A stretch of DNA of 64,000 bases from Bradyrhizobium sp. CCBAU 53338 (GTDB lineage Bacteria; Pseudomonadota; Alphaproteobacteria; Rhizobiales; Xanthobacteraceae): positions 5,456,001-5,520,000 of the forward strand of contig NZ_CP030048.1 in assembly GCF_015291665.1 (NCBI RefSeq), written 5' to 3'. The position numbers were made by a program, and so were the translations under genes. This document shows, one piece after another, positions 34,419 through 43,247 of the stretch (positions are counted from its first letter, which is position 1; every line of letters starts with the position of its first letter). Below the pieces are notes generated by a model. That model was not told the DNA's origin. It saw only the letters and a program-made list of their open reading frames with translations, and searched no databases.

Positions 34419-34523
34419 GGCAAAAGTCCTTGAGGCTCACACAGATGGTGGCCTGTTCCGTCAGGCGCAAGATGCCTGTCCGGAGCGCAAGGCTGGACTG
34501 CCAGTGCTTGACTAACCAGCTGG

Positions 34524-34973
34524 CTAGGGCGCGCGCCGCAGCGTGCCGCCCCGCGCCTTGACCGGGTCGAGCAGCGACCAGTCGCCGTCCGGGAGCACGT
34601 AACCCTTGGGAAATGGCGCACGCAATTCGAGCCCGAGCGAGCGCAGCACGCGGTCGTCGCGGTAGTAGCATTGGAGAACGACTCGAACGAGCGTTGCCGC
34701 GGCCGCGCCGCCATTCTTGCGAAACTCTTGCGCGACCGCATCTCGTTTCGCAGTATCGAGTTCGGCAAGCGGCTGCCCTGCCAGCCGCGCCAGATGGTCC
34801 AGCGCGGCCGTCACCAATTTGGTGTCGCGGCCCAGCGTCGCCAGGATATCAGCCTGGATCGCGGCATCGTCGGCACCGGGCACCTTGTATTCGTCGCTGG
34901 CGGGCACGATCATCCCGGCGACGGTGCGGAGGTCGTCGCACTGGGTACGCGTAAGTTGAGTATCTGCAGACAT
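34524..34973 (-). CDS. Gluconate 2-dehydrogenase subunit 3-like small subunit
   Basis: A 149-residue protein resembling the small subunit of membrane-linked GMC dehydrogenases (gluconate 2-dehydrogenase subunit 3 family): LRTVAGMIVPASDEYKVPGADDAAIQADIL at the front, then VVLQCYYRDDRVLRSLGLELRAPFPKGYVLPDGDWSLLDPV. The small subunit helps export and assembly of the flavoprotein. Typical members carry a Tat signal; none is visible here. The gene follows the GMC oxidoreductase by eight bases and is surely cotranscribed. No cytochrome c subunit is nearby. Confidence 0.8.
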   Translation of the reverse strand: MSADTQLTRTQCDDLRTVAGMIVPASDEYKVPGADDAAIQADILATLGRDTKLVTAALDHLARLAGQPLAELDTAKRDAVAQEFRKNGGAAAATLVRVVLQCYYRDDRVLRSLGLELRAPFPKGYVLPDGDWSLLDPVKARGGTLRRAP

Positions 34974-34981
34974 GACAGGCC

Positions 34982-36580
34982 TCAGTCGAACAAATTGGCG
35001 AGGCGCTGCTTCATCTGGTCGGCGATGTAGAGCGCGAGAGCCTGGATAGTGGAGGTCGGGTTCACCCCGCCCGACGTGACGAAGATGCTGCCATCGACGA
35101 TGAAGAGGTTCTTCACGTCATGCGTGCGGCCCCATTCGTTGACGACGGACTTCTTGGGATCGGTGCCCATCCGCGCCGTGCCGAGCAGATGCCAGCCGCC
35201 CCACGGGATCGGCGAGTTGATGCAGATGTCGGTCGCTCCCGCGGTCTCGAGAATCTCCCGGCCGCGGGCTAGCGCGTGGTCCATCATCCTCTGGCTGTTC
35301 TCGCTGATCGTATAATCGATCTTCGGCGCCGGAATGCCGTGGCTGTCCTTCAGCACGGGATCGAGCGTGACCTGGTTGTGTTCCTCCGGCAGATCCTCGC
35401 AGATCGCAGAGAAGCCCAGCCGATGGCCGTTGAGCTTGCGGAAGACGCGGTGATGATCCTCGCCCCACGGCAGAATGCCCTTCTGCTCGCTGACGACGGC
35501 CTCGAATACCGGCCCGGCGCCGCGGACGAACTGGACGCCATAGCCGCGCACGAAGCCGCGCGAGAGGTCCGTGTCGTACCACTCCTTGCTCCACAGGCAG
35601 GTCGGCGGTGCGCGGTTCGAGTCGGTCGGCTCCTTCACGTAGCCGTAGATCTGCGCATAGGGGTGGAACATCAAGTTCTTGCCGACGAGGCCGGATGAAT
35701 TGGCAAGGCCGTTCGGGAAGCGGTCAGATTTCGAATTCAGCAGCAGGCGGGGCGTGCCGACGCCGTTGCAGGCGATGATCACGACATGTGCCGGCTGGAA
35801 CTGCTCGACGCCGTCCTTGTCGTAGTAGACGACGCCTGTGGCCATGCCGTGCTCGTCGGTGGTGATCTCGCGCACCCGGCAATGGGTACGCAGCTCGACG
35901 CCGGCGCGAACCGCGTGCGGCCAATAGGTGATGTCGGTCGAGGACTTTGCGCCTTGCGCGCAGGCGGGCGTGCAATGGCCGAGATTGATGCAGCGCGCGC
36001 GCCCTTCGTAATCCATCGTCGCGACCGTCGTGTCCGACGGCCACCAGTGCCAGCCCAGCTTGTTCATGGCCTTGCCGATGATGGCGCCGGACAGTCCCAT
36101 CGGTTGTTGCGGCATCGGCGGATGCGTCAGCGGCGACAGCGGATCGCCTGACAGGCCGGAGGTGCCCATCATGCGGTCGTTCTCCTCGAAGAACGGCGTC
36201 AGAGTGTCGTAGTCGATCGGCCAGTCGTCTGCGACGCCGTCGAGAGTCTTCACCTTGAAATCGGAGGGATGCAGCCGCGGCCAGTGTGCGGTGTACATTA
36301 CCGTCGAGCCGCCGACCGCATTATAGTTCACGACCTTGATCGGGGAATTGTCGTCATTGATCGGATAATCCTCGGGCCGACCGCGGACGTTCGGGCTCGA
36401 CGACCACTCGCCGTAGAACTTGGCCTCCCAGTCGCGGCCCGTGCTCGGGTATTCTGCGGGGTTCATCCAGCCGCCCTGCTCCAGGCAGAGGATGTGCATC
36501 TTGGTCTCGGCCAGCGACCACGCCACCGCTGCGCCCGAAGCGCCGGCGCCGATGATCAGGACGTCCACGGGATCTTTCAT
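34982..36580 (-). CDS. GMC-family FAD-dependent oxidoreductase (large subunit)
   Basis: A 532-residue glucose-methanol-choline oxidoreductase with the FAD motif GAGASG near residue 11, the GMC signature around NAVGGSTVMYTAHWPRL, and the C-terminal active-site region GGWHLLGTARMG with the catalytic His and GGVNPTSTIQALA. Together with the next gene it matches the large and small subunits of sugar or alcohol dehydrogenases such as gluconate or sorbitol dehydrogenase. GGGAGGAAGAAG precedes the ATG at 36580. The cytochrome subunit is absent, so the electron acceptor is unknown. Substrate not predictable. Confidence 0.88.
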   Translation of the reverse strand: MKDPVDVLIIGAGASGAAVAWSLAETKMHILCLEQGGWMNPAEYPSTGRDWEAKFYGEWSSSPNVRGRPEDYPINDDNSPIKVVNYNAVGGSTVMYTAHWPRLHPSDFKVKTLDGVADDWPIDYDTLTPFFEENDRMMGTSGLSGDPLSPLTHPPMPQQPMGLSGAIIGKAMNKLGWHWWPSDTTVATMDYEGRARCINLGHCTPACAQGAKSSTDITYWPHAVRAGVELRTHCRVREITTDEHGMATGVVYYDKDGVEQFQPAHVVIIACNGVGTPRLLLNSKSDRFPNGLANSSGLVGKNLMFHPYAQIYGYVKEPTDSNRAPPTCLWSKEWYDTDLSRGFVRGYGVQFVRGAGPVFEAVVSEQKGILPWGEDHHRVFRKLNGHRLGFSAICEDLPEEHNQVTLDPVLKDSHGIPAPKIDYTISENSQRMMDHALARGREILETAGATDICINSPIPWGGWHLLGTARMGTDPKKSVVNEWGRTHDVKNLFIVDGSIFVTSGGVNPTSTIQALALYIADQMKQRLANLFD

Positions 36581-36780
36581 CAAAACTTCTTCCTCCCGCC
36601 CTCGCCACTTCCCGTGCGATTCGGCCATCGCGGCTCACAAGGCCGCGGAACGATAGGGGCAGACCGCACGGCGAGTAAAGGCCGGCGGGCGAATGTCGCA
36701 CTTCGCACAGCGCAGACCATTGGTCTGGCGACTGCCGGATGCTAGGAACGAGGGGCAAGAGCAATCGATAGCGAGAAATT

Positions 36781-37569
36781 ATGTCCCTCGAGAATTCATT
36801 TGCCGCCGCCCGCGCCTTCGCGCTCGTTTTGTTTCTCGCTCTGTCCGCAATTCTGGGGGCCGCCAGCCCCGCCGCCGCGCTGACCGCAGCTGCGACGGTT
36901 CGGGATGCCAATTCGATCCAGCTTGGCGACGTCACCTATCGGCTCGACGGCGTCGACGCGCCCGAACTCGACCAGGTCTGCATCGACGACCACGCCGATC
37001 CCTGGACCTGCGGCATCGAGGCCCGCGACCAGCTTACCAAGCTGATCGACGGAAAGCCGGTTCGCTGTGACGACGTCGGCCCGGAGAAGAGCTTTGGCAA
37101 GCGCCACCGCGCGATCTGCACGGTCGAGGGCGACAAGGTCTCGTTGAACGAGCAACTGGTCAGGCTGGGCTTTGGCATCGCGCGCGAGCCCCTCAAGGCC
37201 AACGTCAAGCCGGCCGCCGCCGAGGCCAAATCGGCGTCGGCCGGAATCTGGAGAGGTTGCTTTGTTGCACCGCAAGAATTCCGGACCGGCAAGAAGGACG
37301 GCGCCCTGCTCGGCGCAGCCTGCCGCGCCGACCGCGACAAGGAGATTCGCGCGGTGCTGTTTCCGGAGGAGCTGACGGCACCGCCGAGTTGCGTCATCAA
37401 GGGCAAGCTCGCGGTGCGCGCCCACGTCACCGGCAATATCGGCATCTATCATCTGCGGGGGTGTCCGAGCTACGCCGCGACCACCAAGCCCGACCGCTGG
37501 TTCTGCACCGAAGACGACGCGCAGGCCTCGGGCTTCCGCAAGGCCTATAATTGCCGCCGGCCAAAGTGA
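36781..37569 (+). CDS. Secreted thermonuclease-family protein (SNase) with C-terminal sunset-like domain
   Basis: A 262-residue protein with a Sec signal (about 1-34, cleaved after AAA), an SNase-like fold (TYRLDGVDAPELDQ with the catalytic Arg, KRHRAICTVEGDKVSLNEQLVRLGFG), and a C-terminal Cys-containing module GIYHLRGCPSYAATTKPDRWFCTEDDAQASGFRKAYNC of the kind found at the end of many secreted nucleases. The fold cleaves nucleic acids in the periplasm or outside. Additional Cys pairs suggest disulfide bonds. No strong ribosome-binding site is seen. It stands alone; 200 bp downstream lies a terminator. Confidence 0.85.
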   Translation: MSLENSFAAARAFALVLFLALSAILGAASPAAALTAAATVRDANSIQLGDVTYRLDGVDAPELDQVCIDDHADPWTCGIEARDQLTKLIDGKPVRCDDVGPEKSFGKRHRAICTVEGDKVSLNEQLVRLGFGIAREPLKANVKPAAAEAKSASAGIWRGCFVAPQEFRTGKKDGALLGAACRADRDKEIRAVLFPEELTAPPSCVIKGKLAVRAHVTGNIGIYHLRGCPSYAATTKPDRWFCTEDDAQASGFRKAYNCRRPK

Positions 37570-37619
37570 ACAATTAGTTCACGCAGCCGTGAGTGGTAGG
37601 CCAAGACAGTATTGATCCG

Positions 37620-37778
37620 GAATTGAACTGAAACGGAAGTTGCTGCACCTATATGTGTACGCAAGCGCTTTGCGCGTGCGTTTCCTTGGCGGCAATCCGG
37701 CTTCGGCCGATTGCTTTGCTCGGGCGTTTCCTCCCTAGACTTGGGCCGCTTGTCACACGCAAGCGGCTCTTCTTTTTT
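37620..37778 (+). ncRNA. Possible structured small RNA or long 3' leader (candidate)
   Basis: The gap between the nuclease and cyoD holds no ORF but strong secondary structure: a UUCG-capped hairpin at 37692-37714 (GCAATC arms plus CGGC core), a single-stranded CCTCCC tract at 37730-37735 able to pair with ribosome-binding sites, and a perfect terminator at 37745-37767 with a T-rich tail. This is the layout of alphaproteobacterial sRNAs with CU-rich anti-SD loops. No convincing promoter was found, so it may instead be the 3' end of the nuclease transcript. Confidence 0.4.
37745..37778 (+). terminator. Rho-independent terminator
   Basis: GCCGCTTG (37745-37752) pairs with CAAGCGGC (37760-37767) around a seven-base loop and is followed by TCTTCTTTTTT on the plus strand. 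The T-tract orientation shows that it ends plus-strand transcripts, either from the nuclease or from a small RNA. Confidence 0.85.
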
Positions 37779-37786
37779 GTGCAGAT

Positions 37787-38170
37787 CTAGCTGTGCATCC
37801 GGATGAACTGATCCATCGGCGGCATGTTCTGGTTGAGGTGCGCCATGATCCAGACGGTGCCGCCGACGACCAGGAAGACGACCAGCAAACCAAAGGCCAG
37901 TGCCAGTACGTTGTTGGTGTTGTCAGGTCCCGTGGTGATGTGCAGGAAGAACACCAGATGCACGCCCATCTGCGCGATCGCCAGCACGATCAGCGCGACG
38001 GGAATCGACGGCTGCCAGACCAGATTGGTGCCTGCGATGAAGAACGAGGTCGCAGTGAGCAGCAGCGCCAGGCCAAGGCCAACGACATAGCCGAGGACAC
38101 GCTCGCCGACGCTGTGTTGCTCTTCTTCGCCCGGCGCGAGATCATGTTCGATGTGCGTCTGATCGGTCAT
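37787..38170 (-). CDS. cyoD: Cytochrome o ubiquinol oxidase subunit IV
   Basis: A 127-residue membrane protein with three hydrophobic helices and the CyoD-like stretch QMGVHLVFFLHI in the second helix. CyoD assists copper and heme assembly of the bo3 quinol oxidase. Its ATG overlaps the stop of cyoC by four bases, indicating translational coupling. It is the last gene of the operon; no cyoE heme farnesyltransferase follows, so farnesylation must come from a gene elsewhere. Confidence 0.93.
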   Translation of the reverse strand: MTDQTHIEHDLAPGEEEQHSVGERVLGYVVGLGLALLLTATSFFIAGTNLVWQPSIPVALIVLAIAQMGVHLVFFLHITTGPDNTNNVLALAFGLLVVFLVVGGTVWIMAHLNQNMPPMDQFIRMHS

Positions 38171-38808
38171 GCGCCACCTCCAAGCAGATAGACGACGGAA
38201 AACACCCCGACCCAGATGATGTCGAGCGCGTGCCAGAACAGTGCAAAGCACATCATCCGGCGTAGGACGTCGGCGCGAAAGCCCTTTGCGAAGACCTGGG
38301 CCATCATGGTGAGCAGCCAGAGCACGCCGGCTGACACGTGCAAGCCGTGGCATCCGACCAGCGAGAAAAACGCGGTCAGGAACGCGCTGCGCGACGGACC
38401 ATAGCCGCGGGCGACGAGGTCGGCGAATTCCTTGAACTCGATGGCGAGGAAGATCAGCCCGAGCGCGCACGTTACGCCCATGCCGAGGTAGAACCAGAAC
38501 CGGTTGCGGACGTCGGCCGCGATACTGGCCATGCCGCAGGTGAAGCTCGACAGCAGCAGGCAGACCGTCTCGATCGCGACGTTACGCTGCTCAAAAATCT
38601 CCGAGCCCTTGGGGCCGTCCGCGGTCTGGCCGGCCAGCACCGCATAGGCCGCAAAGAAGCAGGAGAACATCACGATGTCGGAGAGCAGGAACACCCAAAA
38701 GCCGTAGGCGGTGACGATCCGCTTCGGCGCGGGCCCGGGATGCTCGACGACAAGGCCAATGTGATGGGGATCGGCATGCGCGTGGCCGACGGTCGCGGTC
38801 ATCGCCAT
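38167..38808 (-). CDS. cyoC: Cytochrome o ubiquinol oxidase subunit III
   Basis: A 213-residue subunit III with five membrane helices. Typical elements are YGFWVFLLSDIVMFSCFFAAYAVL, the EIFEQRN loop and HGLHVSAGVLWLLTM. It belongs to the heme-copper oxidase complex in the inner membrane. GGGGGCAAT lies before the ATG, which shares its A with the stop of cyoB (TGATG). The order cyoABCD matches the canonical operon. Confidence 0.94.
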   Translation of the reverse strand: MAMTATVGHAHADPHHIGLVVEHPGPAPKRIVTAYGFWVFLLSDIVMFSCFFAAYAVLAGQTADGPKGSEIFEQRNVAIETVCLLLSSFTCGMASIAADVRNRFWFYLGMGVTCALGLIFLAIEFKEFADLVARGYGPSRSAFLTAFFSLVGCHGLHVSAGVLWLLTMMAQVFAKGFRADVLRRMMCFALFWHALDIIWVGVFSVVYLLGGGA

Positions 38809-40808
38809 CAGATTGCCCCCGCCATGCTGACGAGGCTGCGCCGCTCCTCGAGGTTGACACGGTCGATCGCGGCGACCTCAGCGGCCGGGATGACGTACTC
38901 GTCATGGTCGCGCCAGGCGAACACGACGAAGGTCGCGAACGCGCCGATGCCGCCCAAAATCACCATCCACCAGATGTGCCAGATCAGTGCGAAGCCCATG
39001 ATGGTCGCGAAGAACGCGCAGACGAATCCTGTCGGCGAGTTTCTGGGCATCTCGATATCTTGATACTCGGGCGTCTCGTGCTCGAGCGATTGCTGCCGGG
39101 CATGGATCTTCATGTCCCAATAAGCATCTTCGCCGCGCACATCAGGATGGAAGGCGAAATTGAACACCGGCGGTGGCGACGAGGTCGCCCATTCCAGTGA
39201 GCGTCCATCCCAGGGATCGCCGGTCCGGTCGCGCAGCGCCTCGCGATTGCGGATGCTGACCACGAGCTGCATGATCTGGCAGATGACGCCGACTGACAGC
39301 ACCGCCATGCCAATCGCCGCCACGATCATCCAGGGTCGCCACTCCGCGACGTCATAGTGCTGCATGCGCCGCGTCATCCCGAGCATGCCGGCGACATAGA
39401 GCGGGACGAAAGTGATGTAGAAGCCTGAGAAGGTGAACCAGAAGGCCAGCTTGCCCCACCGCTCGTCGAGACGGAAGCCGAACGCCTTCGGAAACCAGTA
39501 CTCGAAACCGGCGAAGGCGCCGAACAGCACGCCGCCGATGATGACGTTGTGGAAGTGCGCGACCAGGAACATGCTGTTGTGGAGCATGAAATCCGCGGGC
39601 GGCACCGCGACCAGCACGCCGGTCAAGCCTCCGATGATGAAGGTGACCATGAAGCCGACGGCCCACAGCATCGGCGGCGCGAAGCGGATGCGGCCGCCAT
39701 ACATCGTGAACAGCCAGTTGTAGATCTTCACCCCCGTCGGCACCGCGATGATCATGCTGGCGATGCCGAAGATGGCGTTGACATCAGGACCAGCCCCCAT
39801 CGTGAAGAAGTGGTGCAACCAGACCATGAAGGAGATGACGCAGATCGCCATGGTGGCGAGCACCATGGAGCGGTAGCCGAACAGCGCCTTGCCGGAGAAG
39901 GTCGAGACGACCTCTGAGAAGATGCCGAAGGCGGGCAGCACCAGGATGTAGACCTCGGGATGCCCCCAGGCCCAGATCAGATTCATGAACATCATGACGT
40001 TGCCGCCAGCCTCGTTGGTGAAGAAATGAAAGCCGAGGTAGCGGTCGAGCAGCAGCATCGCGAGAGTGGCGGTAAGGATTGGGAAGGCTGCGACGATCAG
40101 CAGGTTGGAAGCCAGCGTGGTCCAGCAGAACATCGGCATGCGCAGATAGTTCATGCCCTTGGTCCGCAGCTTCAGCACCGTGGTCACAAGATTGATCCCC
40201 GCGACCAGCGTGCCGACGCCAGAGATCTGGAGCGACCAGGCGTAATAGTCGACGCCGACGCCGGGCGAATAGGACAGCTCCGACAGCGGCGGAAAGGCGA
40301 GCCAGCCAGTACGGGCGAACTCGCCGACCACGAGCGAGAGATTGACCAGCAGCGCGCCGGTCGCCGTGAGCCAGAAGCCGACCGAGTTCAGCGTCGGGAA
40401 TGCGACGTCGCGCACGCCGAGCTGCAACGGCACGACGAGGTTCATCAGCCCGATCACGAACGGCATCGCCACGAAGAAGATCATGATCGTGCCGTGCGCA
40501 GAGAAGATCTGGTTATAATGCTCCGGCGGCAGATAGCCCTGCGACTGGTACGCAATCGCCTGCTGGATCCGCATCATGATGGCGTCGCTGCCGCCACGCA
40601 GCAGCATCACCGACGCCAGCAGGATGTACATGACACCGATCCGCTTGTGATCGACGCTCGTGATCCATTCGTGCCAGAGGTAAGGCAGATGGCCCTTCAC
40701 GACGACCCAGATCAGCACCGCCAAAACCGCAACCAGTACGATCGCACCCGCGATAAGCGGAATGGGTTGATCGAAAGGAATGGCCGACCAGTCGAGCTTA
40801 CCGAGCAT
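38808..40808 (-). CDS. cyoB: Cytochrome o ubiquinol oxidase subunit I
   Basis: A 666-residue catalytic subunit with 14-15 helices. Heme and copper ligands are visible in HGTIMIFF, WAWGHPEVYILVLPAFGI, WLHHFFTMG and LVAHFHNVIIGG. It oxidises ubiquinol, reduces oxygen to water and pumps protons. The start at 40808 gives the conserved N-terminus MLGKLDWSAIPFDQP; an earlier start would add 26 residues of non-conserved sequence within cyoA. The start overlaps cyoA by 11 bases. Confidence 0.96.
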   Translation of the reverse strand: MLGKLDWSAIPFDQPIPLIAGAIVLVAVLAVLIWVVVKGHLPYLWHEWITSVDHKRIGVMYILLASVMLLRGGSDAIMMRIQQAIAYQSQGYLPPEHYNQIFSAHGTIMIFFVAMPFVIGLMNLVVPLQLGVRDVAFPTLNSVGFWLTATGALLVNLSLVVGEFARTGWLAFPPLSELSYSPGVGVDYYAWSLQISGVGTLVAGINLVTTVLKLRTKGMNYLRMPMFCWTTLASNLLIVAAFPILTATLAMLLLDRYLGFHFFTNEAGGNVMMFMNLIWAWGHPEVYILVLPAFGIFSEVVSTFSGKALFGYRSMVLATMAICVISFMVWLHHFFTMGAGPDVNAIFGIASMIIAVPTGVKIYNWLFTMYGGRIRFAPPMLWAVGFMVTFIIGGLTGVLVAVPPADFMLHNSMFLVAHFHNVIIGGVLFGAFAGFEYWFPKAFGFRLDERWGKLAFWFTFSGFYITFVPLYVAGMLGMTRRMQHYDVAEWRPWMIVAAIGMAVLSVGVICQIMQLVVSIRNREALRDRTGDPWDGRSLEWATSSPPPVFNFAFHPDVRGEDAYWDMKIHARQQSLEHETPEYQDIEMPRNSPTGFVCAFFATIMGFALIWHIWWMVILGGIGAFATFVVFAWRDHDEYVIPAAEVAAIDRVNLEERRSLVSMAGAI

Positions 40809-41631
40809 CAACGCCCCCACTGTGAGGACGGCCGGCATCGGAGACGAGCTCCGGTCCCGGCCCCGGCGGAATGTGCTGGGTGGCAATCAGGTCGAACAGG
40901 CGCGGGTCGTCCAGCCGATAGGTCGGCCTGCCCTTCTCGACGCCCTGCTGCATCAGCTTCTTGTAGCTGTCCTCGTTCAGCACGGCGTCAGTCTTCGCCG
41001 TGGTCGCGACCCAATCCGGAAATGACAGCGGCGAGATCACATTGACGTCGAACATCATGTCCGGAAAGCCATCGCCGGAGAAATGCGCCGACAAGCCCTT
41101 GAGCTTGCCCTCATTGTCGGCGCGCAGGTTCAGCCTCGTCACCATTCCGTTCATGGTGTAGATCATGCTGCCGAGCTGCGGGATGAAGAACGTGTTCATC
41201 ACGCTCGACGACGTCAGCTGGAAATTCAGCTCGGCACCCGCCGGCACCGTCAGCGTATTGACGGTGGCGATGCGCTGGTCCGGATAGATGAAGAGCCACT
41301 TCCAGTCGAGCGAGACGGCCTGGATACGCACCGGGCTGCCTGTGCCCGGCACCGGCGCCGCGGGATCGAGCTGGTGCGAGCCGATCCAGGCGACGCCGCC
41401 AAGCAGGATGACGGTGAGCGCAGGGATCGCCCACACCACCATCTCGACGCGGCCGGAATAGACGAAGTCAGGCTGATAGCGTGCTTTGGTGTTCGACGCC
41501 CGAAACCAGAATGCAAAAGCCAAAATCGCGAAGATGGTCGGCACCACGATCGCGAGCATGATGAAGACGGAATCGACCAAAATGGTGCTGTTGGCCGCAG
41601 CCACGGGCCCTTGTGGATCAAGCAGATTCAT
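40798..41631 (-). CDS. cyoA: Cytochrome o ubiquinol oxidase subunit II, lacking the lipoprotein signal
   Basis: A 277-residue subunit II with two membrane helices and a periplasmic cupredoxin-like domain (VSLDWKWLFIYPDQRIATVN, SSSVMNTFFIPQLGSMIYTM) that, as in other quinol oxidases, has lost the copper A ligands. E. coli CyoA starts with a lipoprotein signal and a lipidated Cys before the LLDPKG segment. Here the ATG lies directly at MNLLDPQG, the aligned upstream codons read S-G-L without Cys, and a stop lies 14 codons upstream. The protein is therefore probably not lipidated. The ribosome-binding site is weak. Confidence 0.92.
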   Translation of the reverse strand: MNLLDPQGPVAAANSTILVDSVFIMLAIVVPTIFAILAFAFWFRASNTKARYQPDFVYSGRVEMVVWAIPALTVILLGGVAWIGSHQLDPAAPVPGTGSPVRIQAVSLDWKWLFIYPDQRIATVNTLTVPAGAELNFQLTSSSVMNTFFIPQLGSMIYTMNGMVTRLNLRADNEGKLKGLSAHFSGDGFPDMMFDVNVISPLSFPDWVATTAKTDAVLNEDSYKKLMQQGVEKGRPTYRLDDPRLFDLIATQHIPPGPGPELVSDAGRPHSGGVDAR

Positions 41632-41665
41632 CGGCAAGCCACTGGCGGTTGGGAGTCCCCGGGAC

Positions 41666-41689
41666 GGAGCCTAACGCGGGAAAGGCTCC
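41666..41689 (-). promoter_or_regulatory. Leader hairpin upstream of cyoA
   Basis: GGAGCCT (41666-41672) and AGGCTCC (41683-41689) form a perfect 7-bp stem with a 10-base loop, 35 bases before the cyoA start. It may be a 5' leader structure or an operator. No known riboswitch motif is recognised. Confidence 0.4.
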
Positions 41690-41774
41690 GCAGAAAACGC
41701 GATCGCGTGAAGTCGGTTCCTCCAGGCGCGCGCCGGTGCGTTCGCAATCTCGTCCGGCGGCATGCAATTCCGTG

Positions 41775-41791
41775 CGATGTCAATGACATCG
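41775..41791. promoter_or_regulatory. Perfect 17-base palindrome in the cyoA/SDR divergent gap
   Basis: CGATGTCA and TGACATCG are perfect 8-bp arms around a single A. The site lies 73 bp before the plus-strand SDR and 143 bp before cyoA. Its symmetry fits a dimeric regulator of the TetR, MarR or LuxR type controlling the SDR-CMD-SDR cluster. No regulator gene is adjacent. Confidence 0.55.
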
Positions 41792-41864
41792 GCGCGGGAC
41801 CGCCGGCCTTCTCACCTCGACACGGCATTGCTAACTTGCACGAAAATATCCGGGATGGAACGAC

Positions 41865-42678
41865 ATGCAGGGTCCTGAGGACGATGCCGGCCTCGCCGGC
41901 AAGGTGGCGTTGATCAGCGGCGGCGGCGCCGCAGGCGACGGCATCGGCAACGGCCGCGCTGCAGCAATTCTGCTCGCCCGCTCCGGCACGAAAGTGCTGG
42001 TCGCCGATCGCGATCTCAAGCTCGCCGAGCGTACTGTCGAGATGATCGCGGCCGAAGGCGGTACGGCCGCGGCCCACGGCGGCGACGTCACCAGCGAAGC
42101 CGACTGCAAGATGCTGGTCGAGGCCGCGCTCGACCGATGGGGCCGGCTCGATTTCCTCGACAACAATGTCGGCATCGGCAGTCGCGGCAGCGTCGTCGAG
42201 GAGACGCCCGAGCAATATCGCCGCGTCATGCAGGTCAATGTCGAGACCATGTTCCTGCTCTCCAAGCACGCGATCCCCGCGATGATCAGGACGGCCAGGG
42301 GCGGCGCGATCGTCAACATCTCCTCGATCTCGGCGCTGCGCCCGCGCGGGCTCACGACCTACACGACCTCGAAAGCCGCGATCATCGGGCTCACCCGCGC
42401 GATGGCGGTCGACCACGGCCGCGACAATATCCGTGTCAACTGCATCTGCCCGGGACCGATGTACACGCCGATGGTCTATGCCCGCGGCATGAGCGAGCAG
42501 GCCCGCGCCCAGCGCGCCAAGGCGCGCCGTGCTAAAGACCGAAGGCACCGGCTGGGACGTAGGCCACGCCGTCAAGTTTCTGCTGAGCAATTTTGCACGC
42601 TACATCACAGGCCAGGTGCTGGTGGTCGACGGCGGCGTAACGCTACAAGCTCCCGAACGCGAGTCACAAGAGCACTAG
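41865..42678 (+). pseudogene. SDR-family oxidoreductase disrupted by a frameshift
   Basis: The first 225 codons encode a good SDR with SGGGAAGDGIGNGRAAA, NNVG, NISSISAL and the catalytic Tyr-Lys pair (TYTTSKAA). Near 42515-42535, in a direct repeat of GCGCGCC, the frame shifts by one base. The correct C-terminus (TEGTGWDVGHAVKFLL, then ARYITGQVLVVDGGVT) continues in another frame to a stop at 42676-42678. The first frame runs on through unrelated sequence into the next gene. The paralogue at 43248 shows the intact C-terminal pattern. Either a real inactivation or a sequencing error. Confidence 0.8.
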
Positions 42679-42691
42679 GGGAAACACATCC

Positions 42692-43246
42692 ATGGCCCGC
42701 CTGCCCTACCTCGAGGCCGATCAGGTCGCGCCCGAATATCGCGACATGCTCAAGCGCAACACCAATCTGCACAAGCTGCTGGTCAACTCGCCGGAGATGG
42801 CGCGCGCCTTCAACGGCATCGGCAGCTACATCCGCTTCAAGAGCAAGCTCGATCCGCGCCTGCGCGAGCTCGCCATCCTCCAGGTCGGCTGGATGGAGAA
42901 ATCGGAGTATGAATTCACCCATCACGTCAAGATCGGCAAGGAGTTCGGGGTCACCGACGAGGACATCGCGGGCCTGATGGCAGAGACCGAGGGCAAGCCG
43001 TCGAAGCTGGAGCCGCTCGCCAGGGCGATCCTGAAAGGCGCCCGCGAGATGGTGCGGGAGCTAGCGATGTCGGGTGCGACCTTCGCCGAGATCAAGCACC
43101 ATTTGTCCGATGAGCACATGACCGACCTCGTCCTCACCATCGCCTTCTATTGCGGCGTGGTACGCGTGCTCGCGACCATGAAAATCGACAACGAGCCCAC
43201 TTACAAAGAGGTACTCCAGCAGTACCCGATCCCGGGAGTGAACTGA
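42692..43246 (+). CDS. Carboxymuconolactone decarboxylase (CMD) family protein
   Basis: A 184-residue AhpD/CMD-fold helical protein: LDPRLRELAILQVGWMEKSEYEFTHHVKIGKEFGVTDEDI is the diagnostic stretch. The redox CxxC of AhpD is absent, and the conserved HH of the CMD family remains, so a decarboxylase or lactone-related role rather than peroxidase is more likely. AGGGG lies before the ATG at 42692. It is enclosed by two SDR genes on the same strand with gaps of 13 and 1 bases, so the three form an operon probably acting on a cyclic or aromatic-derived substrate. Confidence 0.85.
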   Translation: MARLPYLEADQVAPEYRDMLKRNTNLHKLLVNSPEMARAFNGIGSYIRFKSKLDPRLRELAILQVGWMEKSEYEFTHHVKIGKEFGVTDEDIAGLMAETEGKPSKLEPLARAILKGAREMVRELAMSGATFAEIKHHLSDEHMTDLVLTIAFYCGVVRVLATMKIDNEPTYKEVLQQYPIPGVN

Positions 43247-43247
43247 C

